Below, piece after piece: positions 31,714 to 43,785 of a DNA stretch of 64,000 nt (position 1 is the stretch's first letter; every line of letters begins with the position of its first letter). The position numbers and the translations under genes are program-made. Under the pieces are notes generated by a model, which made no database searches, was not told the origin of the DNA, and saw only the letters and a list, made by a program, of their open reading frames with translations. Origin of the DNA: Puccinellia tenuiflora (Eukaryota > Streptophyta > Magnoliopsida > Poales > Poaceae); NCBI GenBank assembly GCA_012064385.1, contig QRDG01000238.1, positions 186,001 to 250,000 on the forward strand. The letters run 5' to 3'.

Positions 31714-34700
31714 TCAAGCCAAGCTCCTTGAATCCACGATATTTAGCTCATTCCTCAAATAAGTGAATTTTGCTTCATCAAGTGGCTTCGTGAAAATACC
31801 GGCAAGTTGGTCTTTGGTTGGCACATAGGCTAGCTCAATGTCTCCACGGGCAACATGATCCCGAATGAAATGATGACGAATCTCAATGTGCTTGGTTCTT
31901 GAGTGTTGCACCGGGTTGTAGGCGATCTTGATAGCACTTTCATTGTCACACAAAAGAGGACACCATATTACTTTAAAGTTTGCCTCATCCATAACAATTG
32001 AGTGCAAGCACTAGCGGCGGCCACATACTTGTCTTCGGCGATGGAGAGGGAAATACAATTTTGCTTCTTAGAAGACCAACTCACCAAGGACCTACCAAGG
32101 AATTGGCAAGCCCCGGAAGTTGATTTCCTATCATCTTGATCACCGGCCCAATCCGAATCCGTGAACCCACGAAGAGTGAAGGATGAATCCCTTGGATACC
32201 ACAAACCAAACCTTGGGGTATGAACCAAATATCGTAGGATTCTTTTGACCGCCAACATGTGGCATTCCCTAGGAGACGCTTGATACCTTGCACACACACC
32301 TACACTCAACACAATATCGGGTCTAGATGCACAAAGGTAAAGCAACGAACCTATCATGGAGCGGTAGAGCTTTTGATCCACATCTATACCCTTAGCATCG
32401 GCCATATTAAACCTCTTGAGCATGTCTTGAATATACTTTGCTTGGCTAATGAAAGTCCCTCCTCTCAATTGCTTGATCTCAAATCCAAGGAAGAACTTCA
32501 ACTCGCCCATCATAGACATCTCAAACCTATCGGTCATAAGCTTTGAAAATTCATCATTAAAAGCTTTGTTAGACGAGCCAAATATAATATCATCAACATT
32601 TAGTTGGCATACGAAAAGCTCCCCTTTAACCCTCTTAGTAAAAAGAGTGGGATCAATTTGCCCAACTTCAAATCCACGGTCTAACAATAACTCTCTAAGG
32701 TGCTCATACCACGCACGTGGAGCTTGCTTAAGTCCATAGAGCGCCTTATCAAGCTTGTAGACATGGTTAGGGAAGTTGAGGTCCTCGAACCGCGGGGGTT
32801 GCTTAATGAATACCAACTCCTTTAAAGGACCATTGAGAAAAGCACTTTTAACATCCATTTGTTGCAACTTAAAATTATAACGGGATGCATAAGCAAGATG
32901 GATACAGATGGACTCAAGGCGAGCCACGGGAGCATAGGTCTCTTCAAAATCAATGCCTTCAACTTGAGAGTACCCTTGAGCCACCAATCTAGCCTTGTTC
33001 CTCACAACCATGCCATGCTCATCTTGCTTATTCTTGAAAATCCATTTTGTATCGATAACATTGCGGCACTCCTTTGGCTTCTCAACTAACTTCCAAACAT
33101 TATTGCGCTCGAAATTGTTGAGCTCTTCATGCATGGCTTCTAACCAATCCGGATCTTCAAGGGCGTCGGCCACTTTCTTTGGTTCAAACATGGCAATATG
33201 AGCTTGATGATCACTAAAGTTCACCAATTGCCTTCGGGTGGACACTTTGCCTCTCACATCACCAATCACCTTCTCAAGGAAATGTTCACGACGTGCCATG
33301 GTTCTTTCAACTCTAGCTCGACGCCGGGCTTCGATATCCTCATTGCATCTTGGAGGTATCACTTGATCATCTTGATTATTTGGGTCCCCGTCTTGACCGG
33401 AAGGTTGACCTTGATCATCACTAGGTGCGGCTTCAACATTTGAAGAAGAAGATGATTGAGCAAGGTCTTGATCATGGCTAGCATCACGGATAGGAGAGTT
33501 GGGCTTTTGCATAGCAACTTGATCAAGGGGTTGAGGGTCTTCAACTTGTTCTTCGGTTGGTGCAATAGGCTCTTCATTGGCTAGATTTTCTTGAGTAGAT
33601 GAAGGCTCCACTTGAGTAGAGCATTGTCCTTCTCGATCCGCCACAAGGGGTTCCTCAACGGGGCGGAAAAATCCCACACCCATTCTTCTTATGGCTTCTT
33701 GAGGAATTTCATCATCTACATCGGAAACATGAAATTGCGCCACTTGGGAGCCGTCATTTTCCTCGAACACCACACTACAAGATTCTATGATACGCCGTGA
33801 GGCTTTATCATAGATTCTATAAGTATGGGATTCGGCACCGTAACCAACAAATATACCCTCTAGAGATTTAGATTCGAATTTAGTTAAGCGACAACCTTTA
33901 ATCAAATAGAACCACTTACAACCGAAGACACGGAAGTAGAAGATGTTAGGCTTGTTGCCGGTGAGGATCTCATAGGGGGTCTTGTTCAACCCTTTGCGGA
34001 AGTAGAGCCGGTTGGAGGAGTGACAAGCCGTGGAGATAGCCTCCGCCCAAAAACTCAACGGAGTCTTAAACTCTGCTAACATGGACCTTGCTATATCCAT
34101 AAGAGTCCGGTTCTTCCTCTCGGCTACACCATTTTGTTGAGGGGTATAAGTTGCGGAATATTGATGACGAATGCCCTCTTCACTAAGAAACTCATTGAGG
34201 GTGTAGTTCTTGAACTCGGAGCCATTATCACTTCTAATTGCCAATATGGGGACATTGTGTTGACATTACATTTCAATGGAGAAGTCGATGAAGGTTTGTT
34301 GGGTCTCACTCTTCGACTTGAAGAAATAAACCCAAGTGAATCTTGAATAGTCATCAACAATCACCAAGCAATACTTCTTCCCACCAAGACTTGCTTTGGG
34401 AACGGCACCAAAAAGATCCACATGGAGGAGCTCCAAGATCCTCTTGGATGAAATAATAGTCTTGGAAGGATGGGGAGAATCATGCATCTTTCCTTCAACA
34501 CAAGCCCTACAAACACGATCTTTGGCAAAAAATACATCTTCCTTTAGTCCGAGAATGTGGCCACCCTTGTGAAGACTTTGCAAAGTTCTCATGTTGACAT
34601 GGGCTAGGCGGTGATGCTACAACCAACCCTTGTCGGCATTTCCGAATAGGCACATCGAATTTGAAGTGGTTTCCCTCGAAAAGTCAACCACAAACAAATC

Positions 34701-35012
34701 ATCCTCGACGTACCCAACGAAAGCGATCTTTAAAGTCTTGCTCCACAAGAGTACCACAACATCAATATCAAAGAAGACGGCGAAACCCATCTTATTAAGT
34801 GCACGAACGGAAAGTAAATTAAAACCAAGGTCTTTGACAAGCATGACATTCGCTAGGGTGATGTCCTTATCGACTACCACCTTGCCAAAGCCCAATACCT
34901 CGGATTTTGATCGATCTCCATAAGTGACGGTTGCTTCATTTAGATTAGGTCTCAACTCCGTCATTAATTCCTTGTTTCTGGTCATATGTTTTGTGCATCC
35001 ACTATCAAGCAC
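31714..35012 (-). pseudogene. pol: pol of element D (stops and one deletion)
   Basis: Protease (LDSGCTKHMT), integrase (VDLFGAV, RSDNGSEFKN, TPQQNGVAERKNRTL), RT (QMDVKSAFLNG, NVDDIIFGSS) and RNase H (SDWAGDQDDRKSTSGA) are recognisable. Relative to copy E, a TGG is changed to TAG near 34620 and a CAA to TAA near 34268, both transitions. The RT catalytic box reads NVDD where E has the usual YVDD codon context. A short deletion near 31960 shifts the RNase H frame. The pattern is of an older, methylation-decayed copy. Confidence 0.88.
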
Positions 35013-35049
35013 CCATTTTTACCCACCGGAAGCATAGTCCTACAAGAAA

Positions 35050-35877
35050 TCATTGCTTTGATTTAGGTCCCCATTTTTCAATGGGTCCTCTTTTGTTAGC
35101 AACAAGGGTCTTAGGAACCCAAATAGAACAAGCAATAGGAACATTTCTAGGATCAATAAACTTAGCATAGACATCCCCATAATAATCAACATATATAATA
35201 TAGTGGGGGTTAGTCTTTCCCGCAAAGTCATCACTAATGGTTTTGCCCCTTGTGGCACCACCACTAGCAATGTTGACCTTCTTCTTTGCTTGAGGGATCC
35301 TCTTTGCTTGAGGAGCACTAGTAACGTTGGCCTTCTTAACTTGAGGAGCTCTAGCATCCTTCATGAAGCTTTCTTTCTCCTTTTCCTCCTCAACGAACCC
35401 AAGACCAACTCTCCCTTTTTGTGAAGTTACAAATGGTTTCTTACCTAGGGAGATGGCCTTAGCAATATTGATCTTCAACCTAGCATTTTCCTCAATGATA
35501 TGCATGATCACAAGTAATGGAGTGGAGGAACTAGGCATCATTTTTAGGCGGTTGAGCTTGAAGTTGTTCATACGACTTAGTGAGGGTAGAGTGTTCACTC
35601 TCCAATGCTTTGTAGGCCTTGGAGAGCTTCTCTAGCTCCTCGGTTAGTCTAGAATGACCAACACCAAGCTCGACCTTTTCTTTCTTACATGCTTTGTACA
35701 ATTGCATGATCACGTTCTTTAATGAGTTTAGCAACAATTACATCATTTGATTCTTCTATAGATTCTAGTTGTTGCTCTAGAGAAACTCTAAGCTCATGCT
35801 CTTCTTCAAGATTGTCTTTCAAGGATGCAATTTCCATAGCATCCTCTCTTTTGATCTTACCCATGATCTCAAGCATT
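35050..35877 (-). pseudogene. gag: gag of element D, C-terminal part
   Basis: The C-terminal part of a long Gag: coiled-coil segments (SLKDNLEEEHELRVSLEQQL), a basic Ala/Lys-rich linker and the tail WGPKSKQ with a stop at 35050. It has frame breaks near 35700 and 35530 and ends at the N. The homologous region of copy E is more complete. Confidence 0.8.
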
Positions 35878-35878
35878 N
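35878..35878. other. Single N at the D / LTR-fragment junction
   Basis: One ambiguous base separates family-2 gag from an unrelated LTR fragment. The parts on the two sides overlap by about 4 kb of the element, so the junction is not a simple insertion and is probably a closed assembly gap. Confidence 0.75.
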
Positions 35879-36111
35879 ATTGAATATAAGACTGCTGCTT
35901 TTTGTCCCGTCCAATTCCGAGAATATTTCCTTAAGTACTTTTCTGAAACGGGAAAGCAGCAGAAAACAGGAACTGGCACTGTAGCATATTGTTAATAGGT
36001 TAGTTCCAGAAAATGCATAAAAATGCTATAAGATGTAAACAAAACATGTAGCAAATGGTATGAAAACAAGCATGGATCATAAGAAATTATAGATACGTTG
36101 GAGACGTATCA
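35879..36111 (-). repeat. Fragment of another LTR (5' end, minus strand)
   Basis: On the minus strand the fragment starts TGATACGTCTCCAACGTATC, a start I recognise from an abundant LTR family of Pooideae genomes, probably Gypsy type. Only about 230 bp remain before the N. It abuts family-2 pol of copy E at 36112. The family name was not checked. Confidence 0.7.
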
Positions 36112-39100
36112 TGCACCGGGTTGTAGGCGATCTTGATAGCACTCTCATTGTCACACAAAAGAGGCACTTTGTCACAATTGACACCGTATTCCTTTAAGTT
36201 TGCCTCATCCATAACAATTGAGTGTATGCACTAGCGGCGGCCACATACTCGGCTTCGGCGGTGGAGAGAGAAATACAATTTTGCTTCTTAGAAGACCAAC
36301 TCACCAAGGACCTACCAAGAAATTGGCAAGCCTCGGAAGTTGATTTCCTATCATCTTGATCACCGGCCCAATCCGAATCCGTGAACCCACGAAGGGTGAA
36401 AGATGAATCCCTTGGGTACCACAAATCAAACCTTGGGGTATGAACCAAATATCGTAGGATTCTTTTGACCGCCAACATGTGGCTTTCCTTAGGAGCCGCT
36501 TGATATCTTGCACACACACCTACACTCAACACAATATCGGGTCTAGATGCACAAAGGTAAAGCAACGAACCTATCATGGAGCGGTAGAGCTTTTGATCCA
36601 CATCTATACCCTTTGGATTAAGTTGTAGATGGAATTTGGTATCCATAGGTGTCTTCTTCTCCTAAGAATCGGCCATATTAAACCTCTTGAGCATGTCTTG
36701 AATATACTTGCTTGGCTAATGAAAGTCCCTCCTCTCAATTGCTTGATCTCAAATCCAAGGAAGAATTTCAACTCGCCCATCATAGACATCTCAAACCTAT
36801 CGGTCATAAGCTTTGAAAATTCATCATTAAAAGCTTTGTTAGACGAGCCAAATATAATATCATCAACATATAGTTGGCATACGAAAAGCTCCCCTTTAAC
36901 CCTCTTAGTAAAAAGAGTTGGATCAATTTGCCCAACTTAATCCACGGTCCAACAATAACTCTCTAAGGTGCTCATACCACGCACGTGGTGCTTGCTTAAG
37001 TCCATAGAGCGCCTTATCAAGCTTGTAGACATGGTTAGGGAAGTTGGGGTCCTCGAACCCCGGGGGTTGCTTAACGAACACCCACTCCTTTAAAGGTCCA
37101 TTGAGAAATGCACTTTTAACATCCATTTGTTGCAATTTAAAGTTATAACGAGATGCATAAGCAAGAAAGATACGGATGGACTCAAGGCGAGCCACGGGAG
37201 CATAGGTCTCTCCAAAATCAATGCCTTCAACTTGAGAGTACCCTTGAGCCACCAATCTAGCCTTGTTCCTCACCACCATGCCATGTTCATCTTGCTTGTT
37301 CTTGAAAATCCATTTTGTGCCAATAACATTGCGGCACTCCTTTGGCTTCTCAACTAACTTCCAAACCTTATTGCGCTCGAAATTGTTGAGTTCTTCATGC
37401 ATGGCTTGCAACCAATCCGGATCTTCAAGAGCTTCGGACACTTTCTTTGGTTCTATCATGGCAATATGAGCTTGATGATCACTAAAGTTTGCCAATTGCC
37501 TCCGGGTGGACACTTTGCCTCTCACATCACCAATAACCTTCTCAAGAGTATGTTCACGAAGTTCCATGGTTCTTGCAACTCTAGCTTGACGACGGCTTTC
37601 GATATCCTCATTGCATCTTGGAGGTATCACTTGATCATCTTGATCATTTGAGTCCCCGTCTTGACCGGTAGGTTGACCTTGATCATCACTAGGCGCGGCT
37701 TCATCATTTGAAAAAGAAGATGATTGAACAAGGTCTTGATCATGGCTAGCATCACGAATAGGTGAGTTGGGCTCTTGCATAGCAACTTGATCAAGGGGTT
37801 GAGGATCTTCAACTTGTTCTTGGGTTGGTGCAATAGGCTCTTCATTGGCAAGATTTTCTTGAGTAGATGAAGGCTCCACTTGGGTAGAGCATTGTCCTTC
37901 TCGTTCCGCCACAAGGGGTTCCTCAACGGGGCGGAAAAATCCCACACCCATTCTTCTTATGGCTTCTTGAGGAATTACATCATCTACATCGGAAACATGA
38001 AATTGCGCCACTTGGGAGCCGTCATTTTCCTCGAACACCACACTAAAAGAATCTATGATACGCCGTGAGGCTTTATCATAGATTCTATAAGTGTGGGATT
38101 CGGCACCGTAACCAACAAATATACCCTCTAGAGATTTAGATTCGAATTTAGTTAAGCGACAACCTTGAATCAAATAGAAACACTTACAACCGAAGACACG
38201 GAAGTAGGAGATGTTAGGCTTGTTACCGGTGAGGATCTCATAGGGGGTCTTGCACAACCCTTTGCGGAAGTAGAGCCGGTTGGATGAATGACATGCCGTA
38301 GATATAGCCTCCGCCCAAAAACTTAACGGAGTCTTAAACTCCGCTAACATGGACCTTGCTATATCCATAAGAGTCCGGTTCTTCCTCTCGGCTACACCAT
38401 TTTGTTGAGGGGTATAAGTTGCGGAATATTGGTGACGAATACCCTCTTCACTAAGAAACTCATTGAGGGTGTAGTTCTTGAACTCGGAGCCATTGTCACT
38501 TCTAATTGCCAATATGGGGACATTGTGTTGACGTTGCATTTCAATGGAGAAGTCGATGAAGGTTTGTTGGGTCTCACTCTTCGACTTGAAGAAATAAACC
38601 CAAGTAAATCTTGAATAGTCATCAACAATCACCAAACAATACTTCTTCCCACCAAGACTTGCTTCGGGAACGGCACCAAAGAGATCCACATGGAGGAGCT
38701 CCAAGATCCTCTTGGATGAAATAATAGTCTTGAAAGGATGGGATGAATCATGCATCTTGCCTTCAACACAAGCCCTACAAACACGATCTTTGGCAAAAGA
38801 GATATCTTCTTTTAGTCCGAGAATGTGGCCACCCTTGTGGAGACTTTGCAAAGTTCTCATGTTGACATGGGCTAGGCGGCGATGCCACAACCAACCCTTG
38901 TCGGCCTTTCCGAATAGGCACATCGAATTTGAAGTGGTTTTCCCCGAAAAGTCAACCACAAACAAATCATCCTCGACGTACCCAACGAAAGCGACCTTTA
39001 GAGTCTTGCTCCACAAGAGTACCACAACATCAATATCAAAGAAGACGGCGAAACCCATCTTATTAAGTGCACGAACGGAAAGTAAATTAAAACCAAGGTC

Positions 39101-39280
39101 TTTGACAAACATGACATTCACTAGGGTGATATCCCTAGCGATTACCACCTTGCCAAAGCCCAATACCTCGGATTTTGAACGATCTCCATAAGTGAGGGTT
39201 GCTTCATTTAGATTTGGTCTCAACTCCATCATTAATTCCTTGCTTCCGGTCATATGTTTTGTGCATCCACTATCAAGCAC
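36112..39280 (-). pseudogene. pol: pol of element E (3' truncated, one frameshift)
   Basis: A 785-codon open frame from about 39280 to 36923 covers protease (LDSGCTKHMTGS), GAG-pre-integrase (WLWHRRLAH), integrase (VDLFGAV, RSDNGSEFKN, TPQQNGVAERKNRTL) and the first half of RT (QMDVKSAFLNG). A two-base loss near 36938 shifts the frame. RT motif 5 and RNase H (SDWAGDQDDRKSTSEA, STAEAEYVAAA) follow in other frames before truncation at 36112. Protease lies in a different frame from gag, after a TAG. Confidence 0.9.
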
Positions 39281-39317
39281 CCAATTTGACCCACCGGAAG
39301 CATAGTCCTACAAGAAA

Positions 39318-41823
39318 TCATTGCTTTGATTTAGGTCCCCATTTCTCAATGGGTCCTCTTTTGTTAGCAACAAGGGTCTTAGAAACCCAAATGGAACGAG
39401 CAATAGGTACATTTCTAGGACCAACAAATTTAGCATAGACATCCCCATAATAATCAACAAATATAATGTAGTGGGGGTTAGTCTTTCCCGCAAAGTCATC
39501 ACTAGTGGTTTTGCCCCTTGTGGCACTCCCACTAGCAACGTTGACCTTCTTAGCTTGGGGAATCTTCTTTGCTTGAGGAGCACTAGAAATGTTGGCCTTC
39601 TTAGCTTGAGGGGTCGTCTTTGCATGAGGGGCTCTAGCATCCTTCATGAAGCTTTCTTTCTCCTTTTCCTCCTCAACAAACCCAAGACCAACTCTCCCCT
39701 TTTGTGAAGTAACAAATGGTTTCTTACCTAGGGAGATGGCCTTAGCAAGATTGATCTTTAACCTAGCATTTTCCTCAATGATATTTGCATGATCACAAGT
39801 AATGGAAGTGGAAGAGCTAGACACATCATTTTTAGGCGGTTGAGCTTGAAGTTGTTCATACGACTTAGTGAGGGTAGAGTGTTCACTCTCCAATGCCTTG
39901 TGAGCCTTGGAAAGCTTCTCTAGCTCCTCGGTTAGTCTAGAATGACCAACACCAAGCTCGACCTTTTCTTTCTTACATGCTTTGTATTTAGCAATTGCAT
40001 GATCACGTTCTTTAATGAGTTTAGCAACAATTACATCATTTGATTCTTCTATAGATTCTAGTTGTTGCTCTAGAGAAACTCTAAGCTCATGCTCTTCTTC
40101 AAGATTGTCTTTCAAGGATGCAATTTTCATAGCATCCTCTCTTTCAATCTTACCCTTGATCTCAAGCATTTCTTGAGCTTCACCATATTGACTCATAAGA
40201 GCCTCAACATGCTTCTTTGTTTCACCTTGCATGTTAGTGATAAAATGATCGAAAGCAACTATTTCCTCTTTGATTTTAAGACTAGTAGCATCATCCATAT
40301 TACTCATTGCCTTAGGAGATGAGGGAGATGATACCTCGGTGGTCTTAGCCATGAAGCATCTTGCGGGGGAGTTGGAGACATTCTCATTTGGAGATTCAAA
40401 TAGGGAAGGAGATGATGAAGAAGCAATAGCAATTAATGGCGGAAACTTCATTTGTGGGCTCTTCTTCTTCCCCGGATGAGTACTCTTCTTGAGCAAGCAA
40501 TACAATTCTCGGAGGCTTCTTGTTGATGGCATTCTTCTTGAAGAAATGTTTCTTATGGGTGTCCTTTGACTTGTCCTTCCTAACAAGCTTTCCTCCATGA
40601 AGTTCTCGATTCTCAAACGGACACTCGGCCACAAAGTGATATTTGTCTTGGCAATTGTAGCAAGAACGAACTCTTTGGCCACCCTCCTTCCTTCCACTTG
40701 CCTTGTTGACAAAATCCCTTGCCATGGACGGACTCTTCCAAAAGACCTTAGATGTGAGAGCCGCATAGTCCTTGAGAGTATCTTGAAGCTCTTTGGGATC
40801 CCAATGTGACACATCTTCTTGATCCTCCTCATCATCGTCTTGCTCCACAACCTTGGCCTTCAAAGCAAGTGAAGATCCTCTATGCATTCCAATGGCTCGG
40901 GCTCGAGCATCTTCGGCGTTCTTGGCGGCCACCTTGTATGCTGCCATCTCTTGCATGACTTCATTAGATGACATGAGGTGATAGTTGTGTCTTCCTTGGA
41001 GACTCTTCAATTCGGTGGATTCGAACGGCCAAAGGGCACTCACATACTTCCTCTTGATCCAAGCATCATCCACATAGGTTGCACCGAGGGCTCGGAATTG
41101 AGTGGCAAGGGTCTTGAGTCTTCGATACATTTCTTCATGATCTTCACCATCTATCATGAAAAAGCCCTCGGCTTGGTTGCTCAAGGCTTCAAATCTATTC
41201 CTTTGCATGCTCTCATTACCGACAAACTCTTGAGTGAGAATATCCCAAGCTTCTTTGGTGGTGGTGGCAAGCTCGATGTGAGACATGTGCTTTTCTCCCA
41301 CAGCGGTATGAATTATGTTGAGAGCCAAGTCATTGAGTTGACCATCCACAACTTCTCTTCTTGTCATGTTGTTTGGGTCGACGGCCTTGAAGCCAACTTC
41401 GATGATTCTCCATAGCTCGCTCGAAGCGCTCTTGATATGAGATCTCATAAGAAATTGCCAGTTAGAAAAACAAGATGGATTAAACTTAGGTGGATCACCC
41501 CTATTGTTTATATGAGGATGCGGGATAGGTGGGTTGACAGAGTACTTAAATGGAACACCATGGTACTCCTCCTTCCCATTATCAATTTTAGGAGGGGATT
41601 CATTAGTGAGTTGGTCGCCCTCCCCACTATGCGCGGCGGAAGCATTAGCCTCTAGGGATTGTGCGGCGGGTGGCTTATTTCCATTCAAGAGTTGCCTCAT
41701 CATAGCACGCAACTCCTCCATTTGAGTGTCCATAGATGATTTCAAGCTTGTTTCCAAATTCTTGAGATCATCCATGGACACCGGAGGGGTGCTACCACCC
41801 GTAACATCATCACCGTCACCCAT
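39318..41823 (-). pseudogene. gag: gag of element E (one frameshift)
   Basis: From the ATG at 41823 (MGDGDDVTGG) 475 codons are open: UBN2-like core, then zinc knuckle CYNCQDKYHFVAEC and a basic stretch. Near 40440 the frame shifts. The other frame continues to 39318 with long coiled coils (LEEEHELRVSLEQQLESIEE), repeated QAKK motifs and the tail WGPKSKQ before a TGA. In total this is about 830 residues, long for a Copia Gag but in line with Sireviruses. Confidence 0.87.
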
Positions 41824-41860
41824 ACTCTCTTAGGCGGTGAAGCCTAACTTAAGAGCCAAG

Positions 41861-41872
41861 GCTCTGATACCA
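41861..41872 (-). other. Primer-binding site (tRNA-iMet) of element E
   Basis: The minus strand reads TGGTATCAGAGC, two bases inside the LTR starting at 41875. Confidence 0.95.
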
Positions 41873-41874
41873 AT

Positions 41875-43158
41875 TGAAAGGATCGTATGGGCACCTAGAG
41901 GGGGGGGGTGAATAGGTGCTACTCCAATTTTTAATTCTTTTTCGATTTTAGGCTTAACACAAAGGTAAATTCTCTAGATATGCAACTACGGTGAATTTAC
42001 CTATATGAAGAGCTAACTAAAGCAACTAGGCAATTAATACGATACAAGTAAAAGCAACTAAGGGAAAGAGATAACCGAAAGTAGAAGCACGCGGAGACAA
42101 GGATGTATTCCCGAGTTCCTCCTTGTTAAGGGAGTACGTCTCGTTGGAGGGGTGTGAGCTCGCCACAAGAGGCCTACTCAAGATGCCACAAAGGCCTCAC
42201 CCTATTCTCCGATGAACCGCACCCAAGGGTTTGGTTCACCTTCCACTATCGGAATCCTTTGAGGCGGAATCCGGAGCCTTTACAATGTTTTTGGGGCACA
42301 CACCCACAACTCAATTGGGGGCTCCCAAATCAACACATCTGTCACAATTACAACAAGTAGTAAGCACAAGAGTTCTAGGGTAACACAATGCTAACCCTAG
42401 AAACGAAAATCCTCAAGTGAATGAGGGGGAAATGAAAAAACGGCTTGGTGAAGATGTAGATCGGGGCCTTCTCCTTCAATCCTCCAAAGATCAACGAATT
42501 TGGGTGGAGGGATTGAGAGATCTCTTCGATTTGAGCTTTTGCTTGTGATGGAGGAGAGAGAGTTGCAAGAGCTAGCTGTTCCAAGGTAGGGGGAGGGGTA
42601 TAAATACCCCTCCAGGAAATCTGGCCGTTGGAAAAGCGCAGGGCCGGAATTTCCGGTATAAAGGACCGGAACTTCCGGCCTAGGTCCGGAACTTCCGGCC
42701 AGGAGGCCGGAACTTTCGGTGGGCCGGAAATCTCCTGGGAGAAATTCCGCCCAGAACCTCCGGGACCCCTCCCGAGAGGAAAACCCAAAAGACTTAGCCA
42801 AAATTCCACCGGAAATTTTCCAGGGCCGGAACTTCCGGCCAGGAGGCCGGAATTTTCGGACCACCGGAAATTTCCGGGGGAACTTCCGGGGAGAAGTTCC
42901 GGGACCCCTCCCGAGAGGAATCCCAAAAAAGACTTAGCCGTTTTCGCGCTTGGCCGGAACTTCCGGCCAAAGGCCGGAATTTCCGCCCACAGAAAACCTA
43001 CTCAAAAAAGATCCTCTTCTCCGTCTTCGATCTCTTCTTCGATCTTTTCACCTTCTGGGCCTAATCAACTAAGAAACCTGTCAAGACACTTTAACACACA
43101 TGATTAGCCCACAAAATGTGTTGTCATTAAATCACCAAAACTAAGATATGTTCTTTCA
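41875..43158 (-). repeat. 5' LTR of element E
   Basis: 1284 bp, ends TGAAAGGATC and TTCTTTCA, closely similar to the D LTR. It contains the CCGGAA palindrome array (about 42640-42985) and the TATA-type inverted repeat near 42595-42615. Confidence 0.92.
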
Positions 43159-43785
43159 GATCATCAATCAGATGAAGGAAATGACACTCAGATGGAATGT
43201 CTGGACCCTGAGATGTGTGATAAGATTGGTAGTACAAAAAGATCTCTTCTTCCCTTCCTAGATGAGATGTCTGGTCAGAAGATGGTTTCTCCCCCTCTTG
43301 TGCAACCTCTTAATACCAAGTCTAAATGGGGGCCTACTGTGGTTACTAGGAGGAGCTCTAGGAATCATGGTGGAGTACATGTGTTAACCAAAGCTGAGGA
43401 GTACCTGAAGAAAAAGAATCTTGAGATTCCTCCTTATTTTAAAGGTAATTCTTTTGCTATTCTTAGCCCAGATGTTCTCATTGATATGGCTGAGACTGTT
43501 GGTTTATCCCTTGGTAAATCTCATGATGATAAACTTATGCATGTGCAAGATCTTTGTGATAAAGAATTGGCCCTTAATCATAATTTTGCTTTAGATAACC
43601 CTGAGGTTGTCTTGCCAACTAGTGATGATCTTTGCTCTCCTAGTTTTTCTGCCAATAGTTGTAATATTAGTCATGAGAAGTCCTTTGCAATTATCTCTGA
43701 TCAGTTGCCTGATCCTGAGTCAGGTTACCCTGCTTCTTCCTGGACTACTATTAGAAGTAGGAAATCAAAAGATATCCCCCCATGA
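43159..43785 (+). pseudogene. LINE ORF1, C-terminal part
   Basis: An open frame continuous from the LTR junction (first Met at 43192) to a TGA at 43783-43785. It is the C-terminal part of the RNA-binding ORF1 protein of plant L1 elements, judged by its position before ORF2. No zinc knuckle is present in the remaining piece. It overlaps the ORF2 start by ATGA. Confidence 0.75.

Larger units (their letters stand above)
27422..35877 (-). mobile_element. Family-2 Sirevirus element D, 3' portion
   Basis: This holds the 3' LTR (27422-28717), polypurine tracts, third ORF, pol and the C-terminal part of gag, and ends at the N at 35878. It belongs to a Sirevirus family distinct from A-C: the same gene order and primer/PPT style, but clearly different proteins and a different palindromic repeat. 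The flanking base pentamer on the left (TCTGG, 27417-27421) does not match that right of copy E (GATCA, 43159-43163), so D and E are not the two ends of one insertion. Confidence 0.88.
36112..43158 (-). mobile_element. Family-2 Sirevirus element E, 5' portion
   Basis: 5' LTR (41875-43158), PBS (41861-41872), gag and most of pol; the end of RNase H and everything 3' of it is missing. It overlaps copy D from RNase H to gag. The right edge at 43158 lies inside LINE ORF1, which is its insertion target. Confidence 0.88.
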
